From assembly GCF_028583545.1 (NCBI RefSeq), contig NZ_CP087106.1, positions 5,811,001 through 5,875,000 on the forward strand: a DNA stretch of 64,000 nucleotides, written 5' to 3'. This document shows, piece by piece, positions 17,264 through 26,378 of the stretch. A model generated the notes under the pieces. That model did not search any database. It worked only from the letters and a program-made list of their open reading frames with translations, and was not told the origin of the DNA. The translations under genes were made by a program, and so were the position numbers. The DNA is from Methylobacterium sp. NMS14P (GTDB lineage: Bacteria; Pseudomonadota; Alphaproteobacteria; Rhizobiales; Beijerinckiaceae). Within the stretch, counting starts at the first letter, position 1. Every line of letters starts with the position of its first letter.

Positions 17264-19383
17264 CCGTCCGCTCCTTCCTGGAAACGCCCCGACCGTTCGA
17301 CGCGACGGCTCTTCGGGCTCCCGCTCCGATCCGGAGCGTTGCCCGATCCCGCTCCGGCGTTCGGGCCGTTCGACGGACGATGTCGCCCGACCGATCCGAG
17401 CAGCGAGGTCAGATCGGCATCGTCCAGCGCCCGCCGCCGGGTCAGCAGTTCCACGAGGCGGTCGAGCTCGGTTCTGCGTTCCGTGAGAATGGAGGTCGCC
17501 GTCGCGCTCGCCTGTCGTAGATCCAGCTCCACGCTCGACATGTCGTCGCTCGACATCGGCTTCGGTCGAACCGCCAGGCTTCCTTTGAGGCCCCATCTGC
17601 AATGCATGCGGAGGCTGATCTCGGTAGCCTCGGCGAGGTCTTTCTCCGATCCGGTGCTGGGCCGGCCGAGGACGAGGATCTCGGCGGCACGGCCTGCTAG
17701 GTGGACGACGAGGAGCTCGTGCAGCTCTTCGTCGGTCGGGTACATGTCCCGTCGACGCACATCGGTCATGCCGCCTGTTCCGAAGGCGCCGTGAATGGCG
17801 ATGGTGCCGAGTTCGAAGCCGAGGGCGTGCGCCACCACGGCGTGCCCGCCCTCATGCACCGCGGCGCGATGATCGTCGGCCCTGCTCGGCAGTGCTTGAA
17901 GCACATCGATTTCGGCGATGAGATCCGAGGTCAGTAGCTCGCGGTTCGCGCGCCTCGCGCGGCTACGGGCCCTGCGGACCCATGCGGCGCAGTCCGCTCC
18001 GGTGCCGCCCACCGCCCTTCTGGCGGCGGCATTCAGATCCGCCGCGGCGAGATCCCGCCCGAGATGGTGACGCAGGATGGCGGCGAGATCCGAAACGGAA
18101 GGGGGCGCGATCCTGAAGCAGCGTTCGAAGCGGCCGGAGCGAAGGATGGCGGGATCGATCCGGTCGGGATCGTTCGTCGTGCCGATCAGAAGTATCCCGG
18201 CGCGACCGGCGGCGTCGAGGCTTTCGAGAAAGCCGTTGACCACCATGGTCCAATAGTGACGATCGTGCTCGATGAAGCGTCTTCGGTCGCCGAAGGAATC
18301 GACCTCGTCGATCAAGGCCACGCACGGGGCTGCCTTGCGAGCCGCATCGAAGAACTCGCGCATGGCCTTCATGGTCGTTCCGAGATGGGCTTCGACGGCC
18401 GACTGCCATTGCGCGAGCGATCCGCATACGAGCGGAACCCCTGCCTATCGCGCCAAGGCGCCCGCGAAGGACGTCTTGCCTATTCCCGGTGGGCCGGCCA
18501 GGAGAGCTGCCGGTTCGCATTCCGACCACGGGAGCGCAGCTCTGGCATAGGCCGCGAGGTCGGCGGCGGCCGTCAGGCCCCACTCCGCCGCAGCACCGTA
18601 GCCGGCGAGGTTCTCCAGAGGCGGGAAATCCATGTGCTCACGCCGCCGGAGACGGGCTTCCAGGACGGCTGCAAAGCGGTCGAGTGCGCCTTCGGCTCCT
18701 CGGTCGCGATGGATGGCGATCCGCAGATCGACGGGCTCGACCGCGGAGGCGGCCGCGGGCTCGAGCAGCCTGCCGGGCGCGCTCCCGACGACATGTTCGA
18801 GAAGCAGTTGGACCAGTTCGGGATCGAAGTTTCCGACGACGATTCGCTCCTCGCACGCGAGCAGGAGATCGCTGGGGAGCGATGTGGACGCACCCGTCGT
18901 GATGCCGATCAGACTACGGTGTTCTCGTAGTGCCCGGGCAGAGCGCAGAGGTCCGTCGTGGTCGACTGCGCGTCCTCCGCGCGGCGGACCGATGATGATC
19001 GGAGGAGGGCGGAGCTCGGGCACCGCACGCTGGTTCTCTTCGAGAAGAGGGGCATCCTCGGCGAAGACGACGTGTGCCGCCTTGAGCATCGGCTCTATCC
19101 AATCCTGATGAGGAACCTCGACGACGACGACGAGCCGGGAATTCGCCATCCTCTCCTCGAGACCCGCCCGTGAAGCGATGCCGGCTCCGAGCAGGATGGA
19201 CGCGCCGACGACCTCGGGCCCGAACCGCTCCAGAAGTTCGTTACGACCGAGCCGCTCAGACTCGGAGCAACTTTGCTCTTCCAGACGTCGTAGCAGCCGA
19301 CGCACCAGCATCGTCCGCGCCTCTCCCGCCGGCCGCGAAGAGTCTGCCGCGCTTCTCGTGCGATCGTGACCTGCGTTGTTCAT
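17260..19383 (-). pseudogene. FtsH-like AAA+ ATPase/M41 metalloprotease with in-frame TAG
   Basis: A 707-codon frame from ATG 19383, unbroken except for one TAG at 18445-18447 (codon 313). Layout: an uncharacterised N-terminal region (1-290); Walker A GPPGIGKTSFAGALAR (about 300-315) ending at the TAG; sequence continuing AGVPLVCGSLAQWQ; Walker B CVALIDEVDSFGDRR; arginine-finger RSGRFERCF; then an M41 peptidase domain with zinc motif HEGGH (about 507) and downstream LAGRAAEILVLG. No membrane segment is obvious, unlike housekeeping FtsH. The stop removes Walker B and the protease, so the product is dead unless TAG is suppressed. The downstream piece may be translated from ATG 18372. It overlaps genes on both sides, forming a coupled operon. 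Confidence 0.8.
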
Positions 19384-19739
19384 CGCGAGCACCCTCCGCT
19401 CGAAACGGCGACGTCCACCAAGCCGGGGAACGTCAGCTCGATCATCGTCAGCAGCTCCCGCACGCGATCCCGAGCGGGATCCGGGAAATCGGCGCCGCAG
19501 CTCTTTCTCAAGGTCGAGGCGATCAGGCGGGTGTTCCCACCACGACGCAGGGCCTGCTCGATCTCGATCAGGACGATGGAGCGTCCCGGTTCCCGCGAGG
19601 GTAGGCCGCCGAGAAGGAGAACGTGACGGCAGCCGCGGCTGTCCACGCCTCGCGAGAGTGCGACCGCGCTTCGGCGCCACTCCCTTGCAGTCAGGAGCCA
19701 GACCGTCGAGCATCTGTCGGCGTCGCAACCGACGAGCAT
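19380..19739 (-). CDS. Uncharacterised protein in AAA/M41 operon
   Basis: A 119-residue protein with no family I recognise. It has a hydrophobic beta-like stretch (CRHVLLLGGLPSREPGRSIVLIEIEQAL) and ends FPGLVDVAVSSGGCSR. Its stop overlaps the start of the AAA/M41 gene by a few bases and its start is 6 bp from the preceding gene, so it is co-translated with the protease and probably an adaptor or substrate-binding partner. Confidence 0.6.
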   Translation of the reverse strand: MLVGCDADRCSTVWLLTAREWRRSAVALSRGVDSRGCRHVLLLGGLPSREPGRSIVLIEIEQALRRGGNTRLIASTLRKSCGADFPDPARDRVRELLTMIELTFPGLVDVAVSSGGCSR

Positions 19740-19745
19740 GCAGAC

Positions 19746-20207
19746 CTAGACCCGGTCCCGAGAGCTCGACTCTATCAGAAGGCCCAGGCTTTCGACGGGA
19801 GCGAACGCGATCCATCCGCTCCTTCCACGGAGATGGAATGCGAAATCTCCGAACGGATCGCCGGCGAGCGCCAACTGGTAGCCTGCGGCGGCCCCCGGAA
19901 CACGTGGCCGTGTCGGCTGCGGTCCGTACATCTCCTCCGCGTGCCGCAAAGCGAGTCTGCCGGCCGAAGCCGGCCTGACGATCCCCGCCAGAGCGAGGGA
20001 GCACAGCTGGCGGACGACCGGGTCGGCAATGCCGGCGAACTCGCTCAACCTGATCGGGACGGGATGATCGGGGCCGGCAACCGCAGGGGGCGGTGATCCG
20101 GAAAGCCACCGGACAATGTCGGCCACGCTCCGACCTCTCGAGGCGCGGAGCGACGGGCGCTTGAGCGTACGGCCGCACGGAAAATCGACGACGATGCTGG
20201 AGGCCAT
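19746..20207 (-). CDS. Uncharacterised protein in AAA/M41 operon
   Basis: A 153-residue protein without a recognised domain. Segments such as VADIVRWLSGSPPP and DPVVRQLCSLALAGIVRP look helical, like a small winged-helix or binding module; GDFAFHLRGRSGWIAFAP is more beta-like. It is 6 bp upstream of the next gene on the same strand. The frame is intact and its codon usage is GC3-rich, supporting a real gene. Confidence 0.55.
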   Translation of the reverse strand: MASSIVVDFPCGRTLKRPSLRASRGRSVADIVRWLSGSPPPAVAGPDHPVPIRLSEFAGIADPVVRQLCSLALAGIVRPASAGRLALRHAEEMYGPQPTRPRVPGAAAGYQLALAGDPFGDFAFHLRGRSGWIAFAPVESLGLLIESSSRDRV

Positions 20208-20274
20208 GGCGGAAATCCCATCCGGGAGGGCGTTCGGAGGACGGAGGCGGGATCTCCGTCGATCCGAAGCGGCA

Positions 20275-20847
20275 TCAGGACGTCAGAGCGAGTGGATTGC
20301 CCGCTCGGAGGAGATGCCAGCCGAGCGCCTCCCAACCGAGCGCCTGTGTCGGCAGCCCAAGCCGAACGACGCTTCGATCGGTCATCTCTGTCGTCAGGTC
20401 CATCCGGATGTGGCCGCCGAACAGAAGGCCGAAGATGCGCTCCCGCGCGTTCGGACCGGGAAGCGCGGCTGCGCAATCGATCAGGGATGCCTCGCCGGCT
20501 CGTTCCTCGATGTGTCGGGTGACCCTGTCGAGGTCGCCGCAAGCGGGGATATGTTTGGCGTGGAAGATGCGCTGCGCGTTGGCGAGTCGGGGCTGCGAGC
20601 GCACGTCGGCCGGCGAAACGACGGCGACCCTGTGCCCGCCGGTGGCGGCTTGGGATCCGACCGTGCAGGCACGACTTCGAAGTCGTGGCTGGTTTCACGT
20701 CCGATCTGTCGGAAGGATGAGACCGTACTCGTGACCTGCTCCGAAGAAGCGGATCGCAGTTGCCGCGTCGCGGCCGAGACCGGCCATCGCGAGAAGGCGG
20801 CAGAGCTCGTCGTCGTAGCCGATGCGGACGGCTCCGTGCACCGACAT
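20275..20847 (-). pseudogene. Disrupted uncharacterised protein heading the AAA/M41 operon
   Basis: From ATG 20847 the frame encodes MSVHGAVRIGYDDELCRLLA and FFGAGHEYGLILPTDR, then hits TGA at 20695. The same frame resumes with HRVAVVSPADVRSQPRLANA and later RERIFGLLFGGHIRMDLT and ends at 20275. The 60 bp between reads better in another frame, so two compensating shifts are likely. The PRLANA...LLFGGHIRMDL pattern recalls the winged-helix C-terminal half of TnsA-like transposon endonucleases, but no PD-(D/E)XK residues are visible, so this is only a hint. Confidence 0.45.
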
Positions 20848-21221
20848 CAACACGGTCGCCTCGCGTGCGAGACGCTTGGAGTTGTAGCAGCCTCGTCGAA
20901 TCCGCCAGCGAACGGCGGAGAGGGACCGGCGCCTGGTCTGATGGTGGCCACGCTGCGGCATGCGACTACCTCGATCCCGGGCGCGCTTGGCTGCCCGCGC
21001 ATCTGCGAATGCTGATCGAATGGGTCTCGCCACGCGGCACGGGGTCGTGCCTTGCGCGCGCATTCCTTCGTTCGAAGGAACGGTTCGGCTCGTCTTACTT
21101 GACGAAACCGCCTATGCAGCCGATCTTAAGCGTACCGGAAGCATGTCCGATCCCGCCGGCCTCACGAGGGCTGAATTCGGCGGCGGATCAACTGCGCAGA
21201 ATCGCTCGATTGATGCTGTAG

Positions 21222-21585
21222 ATGATAATGCACATTGAGTCCAACGCAAGCGAAAATTTGATCTTTCTTCGCGCGCCATTTCCGGGCGGCCCGCGTTCTA
21301 CTGGATTGGACCCAGGACGAACTCGCCCGCAAGGCTCGAGTGGTGCGACGGACCATCGTGACGCTGGAGTCGGGAGGCTCGCGTACTCAATCCCGAAAAA
21401 TGGAGGCGGTGCTGGCGGCATTGGGTGCCGGCGGTATCAGGTTCGCCTGCAACAGCGATGGCGAAGTCAGTCTGATCGATGGCAATGCTCGGCCTGACGG
21501 CGGCGATCCGCCGACCTGTCGCGGCGCGCGCGGATTCAGGCGGCTGCGAACCAGAGTCAGCGGCCGTCGTCCGGCCGTCGTATGA
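21222..21585 (+). pseudogene. XRE-type HTH protein, probably frameshifted at its 5' end
   Basis: From about 21268 the frame encodes FRAARVLLDWTQDELARKAR, then TIVTLESGGSRTQSRKMEAVLAALGAGGIRFACNSDGEVSLID: a short XRE repressor of the common layout (HTH, then GI-x-F). In this frame TGA at 21259 is the nearest upstream stop and no good start codon follows. A start (ATG 21228) exists in the adjacent frame (MHIESNASENLIFLRA), so one inserted base near 21275 probably split the gene. Its end overlaps the opposing XRE gene tail by 29 bp. Confidence 0.5.
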
Positions 21586-21796
21586 GTTGCCAAGGCTCGA
21601 TGCGAAGCCCGACGGCGAGACGTTCCAGATTGTCGATCGAGACGTTTCTCAGGCCTCGCTCGATGCCGCTGATGTACGTGCGATCGATCTCGCAGAGATC
21701 GGCAAGCGCATCCTGACTGAGTTCCTTCTCGATGCGGAACCGCCTGAGATTGACTGCAAGGATCTGTCGGACCGCGCCTGGGTGCGTTCGTTTCAC
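21557..21796 (-). CDS. Small XRE-family regulator
   Basis: A 79-residue Cro/C1-type repressor: LRRFRIEKELSQDALADLCE, then IDRTYISGIERGLRNVSIDN and LERLAVGLRIEPWQLI, a complete five-helix domain. GTG 21796 was chosen as the start; an upstream frame extends into repeat DNA. It is the type of regulator that controls mobile-element or restriction genes. It faces tail-to-tail another XRE-like gene. Confidence 0.7.
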   Translation of the reverse strand: MKRTHPGAVRQILAVNLRRFRIEKELSQDALADLCEIDRTYISGIERGLRNVSIDNLERLAVGLRIEPWQLIRRPDDGR

Positions 21797-21929
21797 ACGC
21801 GCATCGAGCGCGATTGTGGACGATAAGGCGACGGACTTTAAGTCACAATCGACCTTTGGGCGGCGCTCGGCGTTAGCCTTCCACCTTTTCGAAGGGTGGC
21901 TTGGCGTCGCTCGAACACGGTATCGATTT

Positions 21930-22114
21930 GGATCGGCGCCAAATGATGCCCCTCCCACAAGCCCACTTAAGTCATTGCAGCATCATCTGAAACGCGCTGA
22001 TAGATGGGGTCACGATCGGCGCCGATCGTGACCCCATCGACAATACATATTCTCGTGTTCTAGTAACTAAATAGCGGCAATTTTACCGGGGTCATGGTTC
22101 GACGCCGGTACACA
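21930..22114 (+). repeat. Inverted-repeat element, copy 1, with 36-bp perfect palindrome
   Basis: This ~185-bp segment recurs on the other strand at 49727-49911 with about 85% identity by eye. Both ends carry recognisable blocks (GATCGGCGCC at one, CCGGGGTCATGGTT near the other). At 22003-22038 it holds a perfect palindrome centred on GATCGGCGCCGATC. It may be a MITE, or two fused ends of a lost insertion sequence. Confidence 0.7.
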
Positions 22115-22665
22115 GTCTGTCGGGGGTCGGCCCCTGTGGCCCTTCGATGGATTGGCAAGCTCGATACCACGTCACGGGCGGGACAGTGTTCCAGACTATG
22201 TCTTGGACAAGTGCAGCAGCGCGAGCTGCTTTGGATCTCAATTGCTTTGTGGCTTCGCACTGTATGCCGCGGCGATGTTCGCTCTATTCCTGATCTGAAG
22301 GCTTAAGCAGCTTTGATGATCATGTCTGCTTCCGGCCTCTGTGTATACAAAATGGGACGACCGGGATGGGCACAAAGGCGATGGTCCGGTTCTGCACGCG
22401 CCGATGATCAAGCGTGACGTGGTCTGGCCGAAAGCGGAATGACTGATTCGGAGAAACCTAGTCGAAAAAGCGGACGTCCTCCTATCGACCCAACTCGGCC
22501 ATTCAGGATTTTCCGGTCGATGCTCCGAAGCAGACACGACATTCGTTGCGCATGATCAGGCCGTCATCCCGGAAGGAGGAGCCCGTCTACGATGAACGGT
22601 GGGACGATTTTAACCGAAGCGGTCGGCGCTGCTGCGACGCCCAAGCGTCGATGCCGACCGCGCGG
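22115..22665. other. Intergenic stretch, no gene seen
   Basis: No convincing coding region. Short frames on both strands lack recognisable motifs. GC content is lower than in the chromosomal flanks. Confidence 0.5.
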
Positions 22666-23520
22666 TTACAGCGCCGGGTCTGCGCGGGTGCCGTCGCCGG
22701 GTCGACCATCGACCAGCCTGCGGATCTGCTCCCTGATGAGCGGCGCGGTGGGGTTGTAGACGATCAGGCCGAGGTCGGGGCGACCGTCGACGGCGAAGGA
22801 GGAATACTCAAGCTCGATGCCGCCGAGGATCGGGTGCTTCAACCGCTTCGTCCCCTCGCCGTGATGGTGCACCTCGTTCTCGCGCCACAGCGCCGCGAAG
22901 TCCTCGCTCGTCCGGCATAGTTCCTCGACCAGCGTGCCGACCTCGGACGCCGCACCGGCGCGGGCCGCATCCGCACGGAACGCCGCGACCACGTAGCGGG
23001 CCACGCTGTCCCAGTCGTGCTGGATCGCGCGAACCTGACTGGAGCCGAACATGCGGCGAAGGATGTTGCGCTCGCCCGGCGGGACCATGTCCCAATCGGT
23101 CAGCACGACGGCCGACGCACGGTTCCACGCGATGACGTCCCAGGTGGCTGTCTTGATCAGTGCAGGGCTGGTCTCCAGCGTGTCGAGCAGTCGCTGCAGC
23201 CGGGGAGTGACCCCCTTGGCGACCGCGTAGCGGACCTCCGGCGGGCGCCCGAGGCCGAGCATGAATAAGTGCTCGCGTTCGGCATCGGTCAGCATCAGAC
23301 CGGCGGCAATGCGGTTCAGCACGTCCGCGGAGGGCGCACCGCCGCGGCCCTGCTCCAGCCACGTGTACCACGTCGCGCTGATGTTTGAGCGCTGGGCGAC
23401 CTCCTCCCGACGGAGGCCCGGCGTCCGCCTGCGGCCCGCGAACCCAAACGAGGACGGGTCGAGCTTCGCCCGCCGGTCCCGTAGATAGGCGCCGAGGGGG
23501 TTCTCCGAGCCAGCCGGCAT
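22666..23520 (-). CDS. HTH regulator with MmyB-like ligand-binding domain
   Basis: A 284-residue regulator. The N-terminal XRE domain contains RRRTPGLRREEVAQRSNIS and WYTWLEQGRGGAPSADVLNR, followed by LTDAEREHLFMLGLGRPPE. The rest is the MmyB-like sensor region typical of actinobacterial and proteobacterial regulators with the GLRREEVA signature (WDVIAWNRAS, NILRRMFGS, WRENEVHHHGEGTKRLKHP). These regulators usually sit divergent to a short-chain oxidoreductase and repress it. That is the arrangement here: an NAD(P)-binding gene starts 99 bp away on the other strand. Confidence 0.88.
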   Translation of the reverse strand: MPAGSENPLGAYLRDRRAKLDPSSFGFAGRRRTPGLRREEVAQRSNISATWYTWLEQGRGGAPSADVLNRIAAGLMLTDAEREHLFMLGLGRPPEVRYAVAKGVTPRLQRLLDTLETSPALIKTATWDVIAWNRASAVVLTDWDMVPPGERNILRRMFGSSQVRAIQHDWDSVARYVVAAFRADAARAGAASEVGTLVEELCRTSEDFAALWRENEVHHHGEGTKRLKHPILGGIELEYSSFAVDGRPDLGLIVYNPTAPLIREQIRRLVDGRPGDGTRADPAL

Positions 23521-23618
23521 GGCGATCCTGTGAGAGATTATACCCTGATACGGTCACGTATTTTACGGCGACGCCAGCCGCGGGAAAGTGGGGTTTCCTC
23601 ACACGCGGACAGTCATCC

Positions 23619-24517
23619 ATGCGCGTATTCCTCACGGGCGCCACCGGCTCGGCTCGGCGCTCATCCCGGAGCTCGTTGCCGCCAGGCATCAGGTCATCGG
23701 GCTGACCCGGTCAGAGGCCGGCGCGGCGGCGCTCCGCACGGCGGGGGTCGAGCCGCACCGGGGCGATCTCACGGACCTGGTCAGCCTACACGACGGGGCC
23801 ACCCGGGCCGACGGCGTGATCCATGCCGCGTTCGATCACGACAACTTCTCGGACTTCGTGGCTAACTGCGAGAAGGACCGGCGGGCCATCGAGGCCCTGG
23901 GCTCCGCGTTGAAGGGCTCGGATCGGCCCCTGCTGATCACGTCCGGCGTAGCGATGGGATGCCCGTCGTCCGGCCGTACGGCCACTGAGGACGTCTTCGA
24001 CAGGGACCACTCGAACCCCCGTGTCGCGTCCGAACGGGCGGGTGAGGCGCTCCTGCAGGCGGGCGTCAACGTGTCGGTGATGCGGCTCCCGCAGGTGCAC
24101 GACACTGTTAAGCAGGGCCTCGTGACCTATTTCGTCGCCCATGCTCGAGTCAAGGGCGTCTCCGCCTATGTGGGCGACGGGGCGAACCGCTGGGCGGCGG
24201 GACCAAGGCGCGACGTCGCCCGCCTCTACGTGCTGGCCCTGGAGCGTGCCGAGGCGGGGGCTCGGTACCATGCCGTCTCCGAGGAGGGCGTCCCGCTTCG
24301 GGCCATCGCGGAAGCCGTCGGCCGGGGCCTTGGCGTCCCAGCAGCCTCCGTCGCGCCCGATGCGGCCGCCGCGCATTTCGGATGGTTAGCGGGGTTTGCC
24401 GGAGCCGACATGGCGGCGTCGAGCGTGTTGACGCGGTCCCGGCTCGGCTGGCGGCCTGACGGCCGGGGCCTCATCGCCGACCTCGACGCCATGGATTACG
24501 CCCGCGGTACGGCGTGA
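23619..24517 (+). pseudogene. SDR/NAD-dependent epimerase-like oxidoreductase, frameshifted at the Rossmann loop
   Basis: ATG 23619 opens MRVFLTGATG, the expected start of an extended SDR, but the frame then diverges. The rest of the protein, from GSALIPELVAARHQVIGLTR to the end at 24517, is in another frame. A few bases are missing at about 23649, where G-x-x-G-x-x-G should be completed. The remaining ~290 residues look intact (GDLTDLVSLHDGATRADGVIHAAFDHDNF, LITSGVAMG, VSVMRLPQVHD). As written no full protein can be made; a start inside the gene would lack the dinucleotide-binding loop. It is divergent from the MmyB-like regulator. Confidence 0.75.
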
Positions 24518-24952
24518 GGCGTCAGCGCCCAGCCGCACGATCGGCGGGGTCGTGGGCCGCGAAGTCCGGCCCGAGGTCCGTGGTCGAGGTCCGCACGAAG
24601 CCCTCTCGCGGCACGCGTTGTCATGCCATTGGCCACGAGCATCAGCTGGAACTCGACGCCGGTCGGCGGTCGGTGGAAACAGGCGGCGAGGAAACACGAA
24701 CGTACGCTTCCACCCCATGTCGAGCGGCGGAAGCAGACTGGCGGCAATCCACCCAAGCGGTCCTACGGCTTGCGACCCAACTTAGATGTCAGGAAGGCTG
24801 TCCGCGTTTCTCCAAAATGGACGCTCTTTATCCGGCCCGCATCTTCGAGTCAGGGTAGGGCGTAGCAGTTGGAATGGCGGCCGGAAGTGGGCGTTCCTTT
24901 GCCGGTCGTGGCGCTTGGCAAAAAGGTCGTGAGACCAGACCCAGCCGCGGCT
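24518..24952. other. Intergenic stretch with degenerate repeat sequence
   Basis: No gene seen. The sequence contains a degenerate version (around 24790-24860, GGCTGTCCGC followed by TTCTCCAAAATGGACGCT) of the repeat family described at 41096 and 49497. Confidence 0.4.
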
Positions 24953-25312
24953 TCACACGCTGGCAGCGGAGAATGCCTGCTGCGCCGCCCTGACCTCATC
25001 TCCGTGTTCCGCCGCCCACGACAGGATAGCTTGAAGATGGGGTTCCAACGACCGCCCCAGCGGCGAGATCTCGTAGGTGACGGCGACCGGAGCTGTGCTG
25101 ACGATGGACCGCTTGATGAACCCATTCGCCTCTAGCCTGCGAAGGCACTGCGTGAGCGCCTTCTGAGTGATGCCCTTCTGCGCCCGGCGCAGCGCGTTGA
25201 ATCGCATGGGGCCGTCGCAGAGGCTGGCCAGCACCAGCAACGTCCATTTGCTCGTGATGTGCTCTAAGATCACGCGGTTCAGTTCAAGGTCGTCGGGGGA
25301 CGATGCCGCCAT
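24953..25312 (-). CDS. HxlR-family winged-helix regulator
   Basis: A 119-residue protein with the HxlR signature: ITSKWTLLVLASLCDGPMRFNALRRA, then GITQKALTQCLRRLEANGFI and VAVTYEISPLGRSLEPHL. Members of this family respond to electrophiles or quinones and commonly repress an adjacent oxidoreductase. Here an NmrA-like gene lies divergently about 100 bp away, with an inverted repeat over its -10 box. Confidence 0.9.
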   Translation of the reverse strand: MAASSPDDLELNRVILEHITSKWTLLVLASLCDGPMRFNALRRAQKGITQKALTQCLRRLEANGFIKRSIVSTAPVAVTYEISPLGRSLEPHLQAILSWAAEHGDEVRAAQQAFSAASV

Positions 25313-25364
25313 CAGCGGGATACTCCAGGCTACCAGGTCGCCTCATGGTACCTAATTGCATACA

Positions 25365-25381
25365 GGTATAATTACTATACC
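25365..25381 (+). promoter_or_regulatory. Operator over TATAAT box of the NmrA-like gene
   Basis: A perfect inverted repeat GGTATA-N5-TATACC (25365-25370 and 25376-25381) overlaps a TATAAT sequence (25367-25372) in the HxlR/NmrA intergenic region, about 32 bp before the chosen start. It is a good candidate HxlR-binding site. Confidence 0.5.
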
Positions 25382-25412
25382 GATGTCGCCTCCTCAGACA
25401 CAGGAGGCCGCC

Positions 25413-26378
25413 GTGCCGTTCACGTCACCCGAGATCCGACCGACAACCAACGACCGAACGGACGAGAAGAAGACCGTGCTCGTGCTCGGGGCCACTGGGC
25501 AGCAGGGCGGCGCCGTCGCAGACGCGCTTCGTGCATCCGGCTGGCCGGTCAGGGCACTCGTGCGCAACCCAGGTGGCGAGAAGGCCCGGGGGCTTTCCTT
25601 AGGGGGCGTGGACGTAGTCCGAGGGGACCTCGACGACCCCATTTCGATCCGGGCGGCAATGGCGGGTGTCCACGGCGTCTTCAGTGTGCAGCCAAGCTCA
25701 GGCCAAGGCCCTGCCCACGGTGTCACCGACGAGCAGGAGATCCGCTGGGGCAAGGACATCGCTGACGCCGCCCTGGCCGCAGGGGTCCGGCACCTCGTCT
25801 ACACGTCGGTCAACGCGGTCGGCAGAGGTCCCACCGGGATGGGTCATTTCGACAGCAAGTTCGAGATCGAGGAGTATATCCGTAGCCTCGACCTGCGCAG
25901 CACGATCATCCGGCCCGCAGCCTTCATGGAACTGCTCATGCTCCCCGGCATGGGCCTCGACCAAGGATACTTCAGCTTCTTCCTTCGGCCGGACCAAGCC
26001 GCGCAGATCATCGCCGTGCAGGACATCGGGACGATCGTCGCGGCCGTATTTGCCGCGCCGGACCGCTTCGCCGGACGAACCCTCGAGATCGCCGGCGACG
26101 AAATGACGGGCGCAAAACTTGGCGAGAGGCTGAGCAACGCGGCAGGTCAGGCAATCAGTTACCTGCGCTTTCCCGACGTCGTCCTCGAAGGGGACGCGTT
26201 CCTCGGCCGACTAGCGTCCCTAGTCGATGACGGACGTCTTGCGGGCAACGCCGACGTCGGCGCGCTGCGGCAGGAGTTCGGCGCGCTGACGAGCTTTGAC
26301 GAGTGGATTTCTGGCCCAGGCAAGCCGTTGTTGGAGCGAGCACTCCGAGCGGAGGAGACAGTGATGTCCCTCCGTTAG
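25413..26378 (+). CDS. NmrA-like NAD(P)-binding protein
   Basis: A 321-residue atypical SDR. The dinucleotide loop GATGQQGGAV is near residue 24, followed by VDVVRGDLDDPISIRAAMAG, HGVFSVQP, HLVYTSVNAVG and IIRPAAFMELLM, in the order found in NmrA/HSCARG and NAD(P)H-binding quinone-reductase-like proteins. The catalytic Tyr-x-x-x-Lys is not obvious, so it may sense redox state rather than catalyse. GTG 25413 was chosen because AGGAGG lies eight bases upstream; a longer frame starts inside the promoter. Probably controlled by the divergent HxlR protein. Confidence 0.85.
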   Translation: MPFTSPEIRPTTNDRTDEKKTVLVLGATGQQGGAVADALRASGWPVRALVRNPGGEKARGLSLGGVDVVRGDLDDPISIRAAMAGVHGVFSVQPSSGQGPAHGVTDEQEIRWGKDIADAALAAGVRHLVYTSVNAVGRGPTGMGHFDSKFEIEEYIRSLDLRSTIIRPAAFMELLMLPGMGLDQGYFSFFLRPDQAAQIIAVQDIGTIVAAVFAAPDRFAGRTLEIAGDEMTGAKLGERLSNAAGQAISYLRFPDVVLEGDAFLGRLASLVDDGRLAGNADVGALRQEFGALTSFDEWISGPGKPLLERALRAEETVMSLR

